A stretch of DNA of 64,000 nucleotides from Heterocephalus glaber (GCF_000247695.1 NW_004624782.1:13271457-13335456), one strand, 5' to 3'. Positions 1 to 12,562 are shown, numbered from the stretch's first letter. Translations and numbers: made by a program. The notes: generated from the sequence alone by a model not told the origin.

Positions 1-91
1 AAAAAAAAAAAACAACCCCAAAATTGGTGTCTTTCACTGAAAAAAGAAACCCAATTTCCAGTGTTAATGCCTTCATGTCAAGAACACACCT

Positions 92-176
92 GGGCTGGGG
101 ATTTAGCTTAGTAGCTCCAGCGCCTGCCTCGAAAGTTCAAGGTCCCAAGTTCAATCCCCAGTACCAAAAAAAAAAA
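92..176 (+). mobile_element. ID SINE
   Basis: tRNA-derived body with A box TTAGCTTAGTAGCT, B box GTTCAATCC and an A-tail. Confidence 0.93.
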
Positions 177-829
<653 letters not shown>

Positions 830-917
830 GGCCAGGGATTCAGCTCAAGTGCTGGCACCTGGCTCTCCAGTGCAAGCGCAAGGTCCTGAGTTTGATCTCC
901 GTACCAAAAAAAAAAAA
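830..917 (+). mobile_element. ID SINE
   Basis: GGCCAGGGATTCAGCTCAAG to GTACC plus A12; interrupts the FAM133 retrocopy. Confidence 0.9.
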
Positions 918-2920
918 GCGTGCTGTAGTCAGGGTTTGGAAGGGAATAGATTTAATACAGGACACACAATTTACAGGATTATTTTATAATATTCACCCAG
1001 AAAGTCGAATGCAGAGGGGTGCAAGAGATCTTTCCACACACTAGAGACCGGAAGAATCCAGCCAAGGGACAGATCCTGCGGCAGTGTCCCGTACAAGTCC
1101 CGCTGAAGGCCCAGAGCCCACCGCAGTGTCTCATGCAAATCTGTGTCAGGGATCTGCACTGAGAAGGCCAAAGGCCAGCAGTGGAAGCCAGAAAGCCTGC
1201 GCTGGCAGGGTGAAGGATTTCTGCCACCAGGCTGAGGGGTCTCCACTGGAGCCAGGAAGTGATGTTCAAGGTGAAGACCAGAGCTCCTGAGAAGAACAGC
1301 AGCAGTTCTCAGAGACATCAAGGCCCTAAGCTCCTCTGACAATGAGAACAGGAAATCCAGCTTTGGCAAGCTTCTCCAGGAAAACCAACAGCATACAATC
1401 TTCCCCTCCAGTTCTCCTTTCATGCCATCCTCAGGTGGGTCTTCCATGCCCAGAACCACATTGACTTGGTTCAGCTGGGCATGCCAAGTTGACCATTAGT
1501 TAATCCACCACCTAGGGATTACATTAACATTTTGAAATCTTTACTCTGTAGATAAGTATATTTTAATCCCCCCCCTTGTATTTTTATTTAACTCAGGAAG
1601 GAGCTTTTTTTTTGGTACCGGTGATCGAACTTGGGTCCTTGCACCTGCGCAGCAGGCAGCGAAACCACTGAGCCAAATCCCCAGCTCCAAGGAAGGAGCT
1701 TTTGAGGTGGAGGCAGGGGTGGTTTGCCACCTCCTTAGCTAGTACAACAGTGTGCCTTGGATCCGCACACATCCGACTCTTGTGGTCACAGTAGCTATGT
1801 TTCCTGGGCAGGTCGGAGTGGTACCAGCGGTTGTGCCTTTACTGAGCTTAATGGCATCCGTGGACTTTGTCATATGCTGCTTTGAGTAAACCAGGAAACA
1901 GCCCTTTGCAGCCTGAGAAAGCCCCAAAGCTCTGGGTTTGCCTCCTCACCAATCATAACTGAATGTTTTTAGCTTCAGAATGTGTTATATCATTTGAATT
2001 AATTTTTTACTATACTTTGGCTTTGGAGAGGAATTGTTTCCATATGGACATTGGTACTTTTTGAACTTAATAGCTAAAGATTCTAAAGTACAAGTTTTAT
2101 ATTCTTTTAAGTTTTAACCAGCCAGGAAAGTTTTATGTAACCAATGACAGTTACTTTATTTTTTTTGTATGAATGTTGTTTCGGCTGTGGTGTTTAGTTT
2201 TTGTTAATTCTTTACTCTTGCTGTCTCAAGTACATTACTATGTTTAATGGCACCCTTGCCAAGATATTTAGCAGGTAAAAAGCAGGTTTTGATTTTTCGT
2301 TCTTAAGCAGCTTCATACTGAAGCTGAGACTTATGAACAAGTTGAGTGGCAGGCCTGGTATTCTGTATCTTGTTACATAAACAATGCGTAAATAAATAAA
2401 TAGATTTCAATTGACTGTTGCGCTTCCAAGTAGAAGTTGATTCATTTATGTCTGCTGGGGTTAGAGACAAACTTCAGATCACTTTTTCCAGTCGTGCTCT
2501 GCCTACTCTTGGAAGCACAGCAGTATCATATGCACAACACGGGACACAGGCATCTCTCCAGTAGTGTTCCTGGGTAGTTCAGTGCTCTGTTTTGGAGATG
2601 TTGGGTATCATTCTCAGGAAAACATGACCCACTGGGGAAGTAACTGGGAACATCTGAAGGCTCTCATAGTTGCCATCAAATACACAGGATACGTCAGTGT
2701 GAAGCAGTCAGGTGAAAGCCTGATGTTGGCAGAGAAGTAGGGCCCAAGCAGGGCACAAGTGACACTGGGAATCTGAGCATCATTCGTCACCAAAAGAATA
2801 GCCAATGTTTCAGCTCCTGAGGAGGACAGGTTCCATAAGTGGAGCTACACTCCAAGGAGGCTGGAGTATCTTGAAGAGAACAAACTACTGCAGCAAGTAT
2901 CACCCCAACATCAGTTCCCA
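918..2920. other. Unassigned; 3'-UTR-like stretch 1950-2405
   Basis: No coding match. 1950-2405 is AT-rich, smooth sequence ending in AATAAATAAATAG near 2391, looking like the 3' UTR of a retrocopy whose parent I do not recognise. Confidence 0.35.
1605..1688 (-). mobile_element. ID SINE
   Basis: Antisense ID of the CTGCTGCGCAGG subtype with target duplication AGGAAGGAGCTTTT. Confidence 0.93.
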
Positions 2921-3002
2921 TTTTTTTTGTGGGACCGGGGATCAAACTCACAACCTTGCACTTGAAGGCAGGCACAGTGCCACTGAGCTAAATCCCTGGC
3001 CC
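2921..3002 (-). mobile_element. ID SINE
   Basis: Antisense ID with AGTTCCCA target duplication. Confidence 0.92.
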
Positions 3003-3081
3003 TAGTTCCCATACTAGATGGGCTAGGATTTACCAATAAGGTTATAATGACCTCAGCAGAAGCACTGTGTTCAGGTCCACT

Positions 3082-3320
3082 TTTTTCTTTAGTACTGGAA
3101 ATTAAACCAAGGCCTTTTGCCCTGAGCTATCTGCATAGCCCTTTATTGTTGTTATTATTATTATCATTAATTATTGTTATTATTATTATTGTTGTTGTTA
3201 TTATTAGAGACAGGTTCTCATTAAACCCCTAAGTTGCCCAGGCTGGGCTGGAATTTGTGATCCTCCTGCCTCAGCTTCTCCAGTGCTGGGATCACAGGCA
3301 TCTATCACTACGTTCAGCCT
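3082..3320 (-). mobile_element. B1-dID composite SINE
   Basis: Antisense ID-derived part, an expanded (ATT)n stretch at 3143-3207, then antisense B1. Flanked by CAGGTCCACTTTTTT / CAGGTCCAGTTTTT target duplications. Confidence 0.8.
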
Positions 3321-3382
3321 CAGGTCCAGTTTTTCACAAGACCAAAGTTTGGAATTAATTATGTATAGAACTCATAAGACCA

Positions 3383-3475
3383 GGGCCAGGGATCTAGCTC
3401 AGTGGTTTCACCACCTGCCTCACAATCGGAAGGACCCAAGTTCGATCTCCGGCACCAAAACAAAAAAAAGAAAGT
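3383..3475 (+). mobile_element. ID SINE
   Basis: Complete ID with an 18-base perfect target duplication TAGAACTCATAAGACCAG on both sides, so a relatively recent insertion. Confidence 0.96.
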
Positions 3476-3489
3476 AGAACTCATAAGAC

Positions 3490-5058
3490 CAGAAAGGACG
3501 TGTCAAAAGAAATCATCTTCTGAAGTGTTTGAAGGTAATACTTTTTTCCAGCAGGATTAGGTGGCAGCAGTAGGGGCAATGGGTCTGGTGCTCAGTTAAA
3601 TTCAGAGGCATAATAAGATCTGAGTAATAGATATCAGTGTATTTTTTTTTTCTTGAGTTGCAAAGAAGACCATGGGGAGTCAAACTAACATGATGAAGAC
3701 AAGGAAAATTATATTAAGGAAGCTTTAGTGAGTTAAAGAGGGCACTAAAGACAATACTAGGCAACGTAAGTAAAGGAACAAGAATATGAAAAAGGACACT
3801 GAAGAACTAAATAGTCCGGTTGTGTTGCCTCAGAGAGAGGAGGTTATGTACTCTTCTCAGTTGGAAAGAATGTGTCTAAGAATGTGTCATCACTGTGTGC
3901 TGCCTGTTAAGGTACCTTTCCTATGCTCAAGGGTAGTTTTCTCCTTATCTTTTCTAAAGGATCGAGCTTCCAGCTTTCAGATCACACAGAGCTGTTTAGG
4001 TGGGTGTTTTGGAAAAGCAGCTTATCATTACTGGGGTAAATCTGGAGACTTCCTTCTAGTCCTCTGCAGTATCACTCACATTCGTGTACAAGAGGCAGAT
4101 CTAGGATTGAGTAACTCAAATGCAGGGGTGGTCCACCATCAGCTCTGAAGGGGGTAACTTGCGGGTCCCAGAGGGAATCAATCTGGTTGCCATCAGCCTA
4201 ATGGCAAAATTTTGGGTTTCTGAGAGCTTTGATAAGTTTGTTTGTACAAATTCCTCAGTTTTCTGTATTTTTCCTGAAGATTGTTGATGATATGGACAGT
4301 GTGTTTTCCAAATAAAAGTAAAAGGTATACAGAATTGTATAAAATAATAGTACCAGTGAAACACCAGTTCCTTACTGGACAGATGAATTTCAATGCACTT
4401 CCATGTTATGAATTTAAAAATCAAGCAGTTTCTTCTCCACCATCACATCCGTACCTGTCCAGCAAGAGAAAGCCTCTGGCCAGCTGAGAGCAGGCAGCAG
4501 TACCTGGCTGCTCACGCTTTGCTGGTGGTGCTCACCGGCCCCGAGGCTGTGGTTCCTGCTGGTGTCCTGCCGAAATTCTGCCAGTGGTAAGCTGTGTGTG
4601 CACTGGAAAAATTCTCAATACTACCTTTCTTTCTTTCTTTTTACATAATGATTGAAAACTCAATGTTAGAGTTTATTCCATCTTCATGATCACAGACATT
4701 ATAGGGTGGGCACACCAGGCAAATAAAGCAAGCACCTTTCCCCTCCATTTAACCAGATGCAGCACTTCGGCTTTTTCATGATAAGCAGGTTGACTCAGTT
4801 CATTAACTTGGGTTGAAAGCTGGCGACACCGAATCTCTGTAATAGGTGGTTCTTCCATAGGCCCTGCAAGTACTGTGATTCCTCAGCTGAACTGAGAGCT
4901 CTGAAATGGTGTTTACTTCATATTCTTGCTGCGTTCACGTCTTAGACACCTGGAGGCAGGAAATGTTAAAAGCTGTCTTTCTCTTTGCTAAACCAGGTCA
5001 CCTGCAAGCTTAACTGTTAGTCACCATATAAAAATAAAACTGTGGGGGAAAAAAAAAA
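3490..5058. other. Unassigned intergenic sequence
   Basis: A minus-strand frame at 4858-4673 (61 codons, starts MEEPPITEIR) and an AT-rich tract at 4200-4430 resemble pieces of retrocopied mRNA, but I recognise neither. Confidence 0.35.
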
Positions 5059-5133
5059 GGGGCCAGGGATATAGCTCAGTGGTGCCACACCTGCCTCACA
5101 AGCGCAAGGTCCTGAGTTTGATCTCACGTACCC
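5059..5133 (+). mobile_element. ID SINE
   Basis: GGGGCCAGGGATATAGCTCA to GATCTCACGTACCC; tail short. Confidence 0.9.
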
Positions 5134-5514
5134 AAATCCCGCCCTCCCAAAACTGTGCTCCCAAGTATTGTTTGCAGCTGTTGTGCCCGGATCCCTTTTT
5201 AGAATATTTACTCCCTGAGAGGGAAAAAGAGGTCCCGACCAAATGTTTCATAAACAATGACCCAGGACAGTGTAATGTCTCTTGCAACAAAATCAAGACA
5301 TTAGGCAACCCTGATCATCTTGATTGGTTTATCATTATTTACATGCAAGATATATTTAAAGCTAATTCCAGACCACATATTGCAATTATAATCTCGAGAA
5401 ACTGTTCAATTTTAGCACACCGAGTTCCTGCAAGATGCCAGAACAAGTGAGAAATCATCTCAAAGTAGAGTGATAGTTCATCATTTATAAGTGAGAGGAA
5501 AACATCAAAAAGGA

Positions 5515-5862
<348 letters not shown>

Positions 5863-5878
5863 GGCTCCAGTGACAGAC

Positions 5879-6003
5879 TTTTTTTTTTTTTTTTTTGAGA
5901 CAAGGTCTCCCTATGTAGCCCAGGCTGGCCTTGAACTCACACGATTCTCCTGCCTCTGCCTCCTGAGTGCTGGGACTACTGGTGTGCACCACCACGCCCA
6001 GCT
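5879..6003 (-). mobile_element. B1 SINE
   Basis: T-tract, GAGACAAGGTCTCCCTATGT, CCAGGCTGGCCTTGAACTCA and ACCACCACGCCCAGCT are diagnostic of antisense B1. Confidence 0.93.
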
Positions 6004-6171
6004 TTAAAGCATTTTGAAGTCGTAGACTAACCAACCTAAAAACATATAACTATTACAAGAGTAAATGTTTGCTGTTTTATCAGCTTGCAGTTCAGGCTAA
6101 GAGTAATTCATCTGTCATCTGAGTTCACCTAACTTCAGGAGAAGCTCTATCAGAATAAATCCAAATTCCCC

Positions 6172-6208
6172 TGGGTTTGATCCCCAGAACAACAAAACAA
6201 CAACAAAG
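6172..6208 (+). mobile_element. ID/dID 3' fragment
   Basis: Only the B-box part (GGGTTTGATCCCCAGAACAA) and an A/C-rich tail remain. Confidence 0.5.
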
Positions 6209-6290
6209 AGTAAATCTAAGTTTGTGATGATGTGGTCTGCTTGGAAACTTTTTCATTTTCCTCCCATATAAGAATTTTTAAATTGTGATA

Positions 6291-6373
6291 GGGCCGGGGA
6301 TTTAGCTCAGTGGTTCCGCTGCCTGCCTCACAAGTGCAAGGACCCCAGTTTGATCCCGGGTACCAAAAAAAAT
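6291..6373 (+). mobile_element. ID SINE
   Basis: Complete ID with target duplication TTTTTAAATTGTGATA. Confidence 0.95.
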
Positions 6374-6460
6374 TTTTTTTAATTGTGATAAAAAGCACAA
6401 TATAAAATTTACCATTTTAGCCATTTCAGAGTGTTCACTTCAGTAGTTAAATACGCTCAT

Positions 6461-6855
6461 TGTTGTGGTTTATGTCTAGATTCCCCCCAAAGCTTCTTGC
6501 ACGCTAGGTAGAGATTTGGGGAGGTAACTGGATCATGGGGGTGACACTCGTCAATGGATTAGTCCCCTAACGGGTTTACAGCTGATGTAATGTTGGGAAG
6601 TGAAGCCTGATTGGAGGAGGTGGAGCACTGGGGGCGTGGCCTGGAAGGGCCTACCCCCCCCCCCCCCCCCCGCTTCTTGCCTGCTAGGTCCCTGGGCCAT
6701 ACCGGCCTCCCTCAGCGTTACCGACTTCGGAGCAAAAACTACAAACTGTGAGCTACAATGGACCGTCCCTCCTTAGATTTGTGGGTGTCAGAAACTGTGT
6801 CTCAGCGATGAGAAAGTAAATAAGACTTTCACCCAGTTGTGCAATCTCCCAAACG
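6461..6855 (+). mobile_element. ERVL-MaLR type solo LTR
   Basis: Starts TGTTGTGGTTTATGTCTAGA and contains GGAGGTAACTGGATCATGG, GATGGAATTAGT-like and GGGGGCGTGGCC runs typical of MaLR LTRs, ending near a GTAAATAAGACTTTC signal. A C-tract of about 18 lies inside. No internal region follows. Confidence 0.65.
6655..6672. repeat. C homopolymer (about 18)
   Basis: Uninterrupted C tract inside the MaLR LTR; length is likely to vary or be misread. Confidence 0.9.
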
Positions 6856-6954
6856 CTTCACTTGCAGAACTCAAATTTTATATACATTAAACAGTAATTC
6901 TTCATGTCTTCTCTGCATTGAATGGTCTTGGCACCCTTATCAAAAATCATTTTG

Positions 6955-7042
6955 GGGGCCGGGGATTTAGCTCAGTGGTTCTGCCACCTGCCTCGGGAGC
7001 GTAAAGACCCGAGTTCGATCTCCGGTACAAAAAAAAAAAAAT
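6955..7042 (+). mobile_element. ID SINE
   Basis: Complete ID inside antisense L1, with target duplication AAAATCATTTT. Confidence 0.95.
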
Positions 7043-7164
7043 CATTTTGACTATATGTGTAGTGATTTATATCTGGGCTGTCCTTTATTCCATTGGCCCA
7101 TATAGCTGTCTTTATAAGAGCAATACTACTCTTCTGATTGCTATGGCTTTTAGTAAGGTTTTGG

Positions 7165-7340
7165 TTTTATAGTACTGGGGACTGAACACAGGGCCTTTGC
7201 ACTGAGTCACATCTCCAGCCCTTTTTTATTTTTTTATTTTGAGACAGGTTCTTGCTAAATAGCCCCAGCGGGACTTGAATGTCTGATCCACCTGCCTCAG
7301 CCTCCCAAAGCTTTGGGATTGCAGGTTGCACCACACCTGG
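7165..7340 (-). mobile_element. B1-dID composite SINE
   Basis: Antisense dID (ACTGGGGACTGAACACAGGG) followed by antisense B1 ending CACCTGGCTC; inserted in L1. Confidence 0.85.
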
Positions 7341-7708
7341 CTCAGCACCATTCTCCTCAGGATGGTTTTGGTTACTCAAGGATCTTTGAAACTCCTTTGA
7401 CTCCGTATGAACCAGAGCCTCATGTGCACTGGGCAAGTACTATGTCCCAGTTTGTTTGTTTTGTTTTTCAGAAAAAAAAACTGTTGAGATATTAATAGGG
7501 ACCACACTAAATCTGTGGGTTACTTTGCGTGATACTGACTTTATCAATACAGAATCATCCAATCCATGAATGTGGGGATCTGTTCTGTTTATTTGTATCT
7601 TTAATTTTTTTCAGCAATGATTGGTAGTTTTCATTGTATAAATCTTTCACTACCTTGGTTAAATTTATTCCTAAATGTTTTAGTATTTTTATGCTATTGA
7701 AAGTAGAA

Positions 7709-7795
7709 GGGCCAGGGATTTAGCTCAGTGACACTGCACCTGCCTGGCAAGCGCAAGGTCCTGAGTTCGAGTCCCGGTACCGCAAAAAAAAAAAA
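7709..7795 (+). mobile_element. ID SINE
   Basis: Complete ID inside L1; target duplication AAGTAGAA. Confidence 0.94.
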
Positions 7796-8157
7796 GTAGA
7801 ATTGTTTTGTAATTTCTTCTTAGATTGTTCATTGTTGGTATACAGAAATGCAACTTTATTTGTTCACTTTGTATCCTGCTACTTTGTTGAATTAATCTAA
7901 TCGTTCTACAGGTTGTGAAATCTTTAGTTGTTTTCTACATGTAAAATTATATCATCTGCCTACAGAGATAATTTGAATTCTTCCTTTACAATTTGGATGC
8001 CTTTCTTTTTCTTGCATAATTGTTGTAATTAGAACATCCAGCACTATTTTGAATAGAAAAGGTAAAAGCTAGAATCCCTGTATTGTTCCTGATTTTAGAG
8101 GAAAAATTCAGTCTTTCACCAGTGGGTAGGGTAAGCTGTTAGCATTGTTTTTTTGTT

Positions 8158-8204
8158 TTTTTGTTTTGGTACCGGGGATTGAACTCGGGTCCCTGAGCTT
8201 GCCA
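8158..8204 (-). mobile_element. ID SINE, truncated
   Basis: Only the 3' half remains (TTTGGTACCGGGGATTGAAC); its duplicated flank AGCTGTTAGC occurs on both sides. Confidence 0.85.
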
Positions 8205-8248
8205 GCAAGAGCTGTTAGCTTTTTTTTTTTTAAAAAAAAATACATATT

Positions 8249-8328
8249 GGGGCCGGGGATTTAGCTCAGTGGCACCACACCTGCCTCGCAAACCCAAGGT
8301 CCTCAGTTTGAGCCCCAGTACCAAAAAA
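8249..8328 (+). mobile_element. ID SINE
   Basis: Complete ID with an A-rich (AAAAT)n tail; flank ACATATTG repeated. Confidence 0.93.
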
Positions 8329-8369
8329 AATAAAATAAAATAAATTTTAAAAAACATATTGAAACAGGA

Positions 8370-8459
8370 GGGCCAGGGATTTAGCTCAGTGGTTTCGCTG
8401 CCTGCTGTGCAAGTGCAAGGACCTGAGTTCGATCTCCGGTACCAAAAAAAAAAAAAAAA
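8370..8459 (+). mobile_element. ID SINE (CTGCTGTG subtype)
   Basis: Complete ID with A17 tail. Its first 38 bases equal those of the ID at 10803; the contig junction at 16320-16358 falls in this shared part. Confidence 0.95.
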
Positions 8460-8570
8460 AGCTGCAGACCAGTATCTCTTATGAGCATCAATGCAAAAAT
8501 CCTCCACAACATAACATATGAGCAAACCAAATTCAGCAGCATGTTGGAAAGATTATGCATCGTGGCCATT
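8460..8570 (+). mobile_element. L1 ORF2 fragment (sense)
   Basis: Short sense piece of the L1 reverse-transcriptase region (CCAGTATCTCTTATGAGCAT ... GCAAACCAAATTCAGCAGCA). Repeated at 16411-16521. Confidence 0.75.
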
Positions 8571-8639
8571 TGCAGAATGAATTAGAAAGTGTTCCCCCTC
8601 AGGTGTTTTTGTTCTGTTTTGTTCTGTCTTGTTTTTCAG

Positions 8640-8922
8640 GGCTGGGTGAAACCCAGTGGCACTCTACCACAGCTACGTCCACTGCCCTTTTGTTGCTGAG
8701 TCACGGTCTCCCCATATAGCTCAGGCTGGCCTCAAATTTGCTACATTACCCTGACTGGCCTTGAACTTGTGATCCTTCTGCCTCAACCTCCCGAGTAGCT
8801 GGGATTACAGGCTGCCAGTGCCACCACGCCCAGCTTTGTTTTTTGTGGTGGATCAAACCCAATATGACCTCATCTTGTGTGCTAGGGAAGCATTCTACTA
8901 CTCAGCTACATCCCCAACCCCT
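8640..8922 (-). mobile_element. B1 SINEs and dID fragments, clustered
   Basis: Degenerate antisense dID, a B1 with an internal repeat of its middle part (8700-8835), then another antisense dID (8838-8922, CTCAGCTACATCCCCAACCC). Repeated at +7,951. Confidence 0.75.
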
Positions 8923-9011
8923 CACTTAGGTTTTTTGGAAAAATTTGAGAGAAATCTGTATTATTTCTTTAAATATTTGGTAGAATTCACCAGTGAAAAC
9001 ACCAGGCCCAT

Positions 9012-9093
9012 GGGCTGGGGATTTAGCTCAGTGGTTGCGTCGCCTGCCTCGAAAGTGCAAGGACCCAAATTCGATCCCCGGTACCAGAAAAAA
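9012..9093 (+). mobile_element. ID SINE
   Basis: Complete ID inside antisense L1; repeated at 16963-17044. Confidence 0.94.
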
Positions 9094-9126
9094 CCCCACC
9101 AAGCCCAGCAATCCTTTGTTGGAAGA

Positions 9127-9300
9127 TTTTTTTCAGAACCTGGGAAATGAACTTGGGAACCACTAAGCTACATTCCCAGCATTTTTTTGTTTTTTAGACA
9201 GAGTCTCACTAAATTGCATAGGCTAGCCTTGAACTTCTTATATTCCTGCCTCAGCCTCCCAAGTAGCTGAGATTACAGGTGTGTGCCACTGTGCTTGACT
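9127..9300 (-). mobile_element. B1-dID composite SINE
   Basis: Antisense dID (CTAAGCTACATTCCCAGC) then B1 (GACAGAGTCTCACTAAATTG). Repeated at 17078-17251. Confidence 0.8.
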
Positions 9301-9373
9301 CCTTTGTTGAGAGATTTCTGAATATTAATTCAATCTCTTTAGTAGTTATAGGTCTATTTAGATTTGTATTTCA

Positions 9374-9455
9374 TTTTTTGTAGTGCTGGGGATGGAACCT
9401 GGGGCCTCATGCATCCCAAACAAGTACTCTACACTGAGCTACATCCCCAGCCCTA
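9374..9455 (-). mobile_element. dID-type SINE fragment
   Basis: GTGCTGGGGATGGAACCTGG to GCTACATCCCCAGCCC, antisense. Repeated at +7,951. Confidence 0.75.
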
Positions 9456-9539
9456 AAGTTTACCTATTATTAATTAACTTATCATTATCTAAGGTCTTAA
9501 AATTAGTTGAGGATCTGAAATAGTACAAATTTTAATTTT

Positions 9540-9770
9540 GTTTTTTGAGACAGGATCTTGCTCTGTAGCCCAGGCTGGCCTTGAAATCATGGGGATCCTC
9601 CTGCCTCAGCCTCCCAAATGCTAGGATTACAGGTGTGTGCACCACACCCAACCATCTTTTTTTTTTTTTTACTTTATGAAGAGCTATTTACTTTTGGTGG
9701 TTCTGATGGTCAAGGTCCTTGTGCAGGCTAGGCAAGCACTCCACCACTGAGCTATATATTCTCAGCCCAA
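9540..9770 (-). mobile_element. B1 followed by dID-type fragment
   Basis: B1 at 9540-9655 (GAGACAGGATCTTGCTCTGT), then an antisense tRNA-derived piece at 9680-9770 ending TCTCAGCCC. Repeated at +7,951. Confidence 0.8.
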
Positions 9771-9900
9771 GAACTGCTATCCTTCCCCTCTCTCTCTTTT
9801 TTTTCTGTAGTCAACAAGGTATGCTGTTGGGCACATGGTAAATACTTAATAAACATTTGCTGCTTACTATTGTGTTTCTCTTGGAATCTAGCTACTATAA

Positions 9901-9993
<93 letters not shown>

Positions 9994-10383
9994 TGAGCTG
10001 GCCCATAACCTTCTTAGTTTTCTACTCCTCTCCTCTACAAGCCCCAATTTCACTTTCTCTGAAGAAACCCCAGGCTTACAGGTTTTGGAGTTTCTGCTTC
10101 CCCTAAATACATGAACGTCCCTCTATATCCAGGAATGTCTCATTTCTTTGATTCCCTGGGATAGTGTTTCTGAGCAAAAGCAAAGGAATTTCTGTGCCTG
10201 GTATCTCCCCCACCCCCGCCAAGAGAGGAAATTTCCCAAGGCTATTAAAACAGACTGAATTTGGGAGGGAAGCCTTTTTAGGGAGGGAGGGGTGTAAATA
10301 ACCTCATAAGGGATATTACTGCTCTTTTGGTAGGCATTAGAGTTTGGACAGCGAGACAGGATTTGTTAAGATTAAAACTGTCA

Positions 10384-10495
10384 CTGGGCATAGTGACGCA
10401 TGGCTGTAATCCCAGCACTTGGGAGCCTGAGGCACAAGTATCATGGTGAGTTCGAGGCCAGCCTGGACTACATAGCAAGACTCTGCCTCAAAAAA
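10384..10495 (+). mobile_element. B1 SINE
   Basis: GGCTGTAATCCCAGCACTTG and CGAGGCCAGCCTGGACTACA with an A-rich tail. Repeated at 18335-18446. Confidence 0.93.
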
Positions 10496-10779
10496 CAAAA
10501 CAAAACACAAACGAATAAAACTGTCATTAAAATAAACGGGGACTATTTTGATAAAATAAAATCCTGAAAAGAGTAAAAAGTCTCATATCTCAATCATGCA
10601 GTCTACCTGAAGCGCCCTACCTGAAGTTGCAGAACACTTGTGTGGCACTGGTTTCACACCAGCCATCTTAGTCCACTCTGTATTGCTGTAACAGAAGACT
10701 ACAGATTTATAATGAAAATAAATTTCTTTCTCTTGGTTCTGGAGGCTGGGAAGTACAAGATCAAGGTGCTAACACTGGC

Positions 10780-11340
10780 TATCATTAAGAATACAAAAAA
10801 CAGGGCCAGGGATTTAGCTCAGTGGTTTCGCTGCCTGCTGCGCAAGTGCAAGGACCCAAGTTCAATCCCCGGTACCAAAAAGAAAGAATACAAAAAACAA
10901 TAAATGCTGGTGAGAAAGGAGCCCTTTTATACTGCTGGTGGAATGTAAATTAATGCAGCCACTATGGAAATCAGTATGGAGGTTCTTCAAAAATAGAATT
11001 ACCATGTGACCTAGCTATACTATCCTTGGTATACAGTGGAAGGCATTAAAGTCAGCATACTATAGCGATACCTGTATACCCACGTTTATTGCAGCACAGT
11101 TCGTGATAGCCAACATGCGGAATCAGCCTACAGATGAATGGATAGTGGAAATGTGGTATATATCCATCCACAAGAGTACCATTTAGCCATAAAAAACATA
11201 ATTATGTCATTTGAAGGAAAATGGATAGAACTAGAGATCATGTTGAATGAAATAACCCAGATTCAGAAAGACAAGTATCATACAATCAAAATATATTATA
11301 TGCACGTATGAAAACGCCACATTGAAACTCAATATTAATA
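10780..11340 (+). mobile_element. L1 3' end (ORF2 tail/3' UTR), sense
   Basis: Sense L1 3' region: GTGGAATGTAAATTAATGCA, CAGTATGGAGGTTCTTCAAA, CAGATGAATGGATA and ATGTGGTATATAT are hallmark runs. An ID SINE is inserted at 10803. Repeated at 18731-19291. Confidence 0.8.
10803..10888 (+). mobile_element. ID SINE (CTGCTGCG subtype)
   Basis: Complete ID with target duplication AGAATACAAAAAACA; inserted in L1 3' end. Repeated at 18754-18839. Confidence 0.95.
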
Positions 11341-12427
11341 TATTTTTAAAAGAGTACCTGTTAGGGTGATCATGAAAAAACATGAAGGGAACAGGTCATT
11401 GGCCAGTGTTAGTTGAGATTCAGCCTGCAAGGTCAGTCCTCATGCAACTTTGTATCTCCAGGGCTTTGCCAAAGAGCCCACCTTCACTGATCATGGCCAG
11501 AGAAAACCTCCTGATTCTGGCCAGAAATGAAACAAAGCTATTTGCAGGGACACAAAACTAAAAATTCTTTATCAAAGCTCTGAAATAGTGACCTATGCCA
11601 AGTTTATCCAAAAGACACTGGCCTAAGAATACCTTCTGAATCATGCGGTCTGGGGCTGGTTGTAGGGTAGACTTATTGGCCACTGGCTGATGGATACCTT
11701 TGTCTGGTTAATTCTGAGAACAAACAAGACACTGAGGTGCTAACTAGTTGCAAGACCCAGCACCAGTTGGTATCCCCAACTTCTTAGAGGGACAAGTAAC
11801 ATTCAATCATGAGAGATCAAGCATTTGTGATGCTTTTAGACATCCAGGCCTGCCCACCGGTCCTTTCTGTACAGACTTCTGCTTATAGATGAACAATATT
11901 CAAAGCACTAGACAAACATACAGACCACAGGAGCAGGCATAGAAGCCCAGATAACCAAAATCTGACCAGATAACCAAAAAGTCCAGGGAGACCTTCTTCT
12001 GAGAGAAAAAAAATAAATCTACTGCTTAAGGATCACAACCAAATTACCAGCACTCAATTCAGCAAGAACCTACCTCCTAGCCACAAGCAGAATGGCACAC
12101 AAGAGGTTTCACCTGGACACACAATTACCAAGACAACAGTGAGATCCCTGGCCTAATCTCTGTGGACCCTCCATTTCTGACCATGCCCTCCAGCCAGAGA
12201 CCACCAGCAATGCACCTGTGGATAAATAAAGGAAATGGGACACGACTGCATGCTTGAGAGGGCTTATTGGAGGACTAGGGCTTATGTTAGATGATTTCCT
12301 AGGAAAGCTTAAGAAAGGAGGATTTGCTGTAGGTTGGATGCTGTCCAAAAGTGGAGGCAATTGTTTTTGGTTATCTAAATCATTACAAGATAGAAGAGAA
12401 GAATCAGGGCTCATGCCTTATTTGTTA
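11340..12427. other. Unassigned, possibly further L1 3' UTR
   Basis: Follows directly on L1 3' sequence; no coding frame of note. Repeated at +7,951. Confidence 0.35.
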
Positions 12428-12562
12428 AAGCAGCAGCAGTCAGCCAGGTGGTGTGTGCCTGTAGTGCTACCTACTTGGGAGGCTGAGGCAGGTGGATCAC
12501 TGAGTCCAGGAGTGGGAGACTGGCCTGGGCAAGCAATATAGTGAGCCAAGGTCTCAAAAAAG
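12428..12562 (+). mobile_element. B1 (7SL-type) SINE
   Basis: GCCAGGTGGTGTGTGCCTGT ... GGGAGGCTGAGGCAGGTGGA ... GTCTCAAAAAAGC. Repeated at 20379-20513. Confidence 0.88.

Larger units (their letters stand above)
6880..8135 (-). mobile_element. L1 ORF2 relic (antisense), broken by SINEs
   Basis: Reads as antisense L1 ORF2, with typical runs such as GGGCTGTCCTTTATTCCATT and TTGTATCCTGCTACTTTG. It is split by ID elements at 6955 and 7709 and a B1-dID at 7165. Confidence 0.75.
8935..9370 (-). mobile_element. L1 ORF2 fragments (antisense), nested with ID and B1-dID
   Basis: Antisense L1 pieces (TTTGGTAGAATTCACCAGTG; TTTGTTGAGAGATTT; AGGTCTATTTAGATTTGTAT) are separated by an ID at 9012 and a B1-dID at 9127. 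Repeated at +7,951. Confidence 0.65.

Noticed and set aside
92..176. tRNA-Ala-like A and B boxes here and at about 40 other places
   Set aside because: They belong to ID SINEs with A-tails and target duplications, not to tRNA genes; the 3' half does not form a tRNA acceptor stem.
971..1459. Minus-strand frame of 162 codons
   Set aside because: No recognisable domain, no start context or splice partners; left as unassigned.
8249..8459. Closely spaced direct repeats resembling an array
   Set aside because: Two independent ID insertions; no CRISPR-like regular spacers, and the genome is a mammal's.
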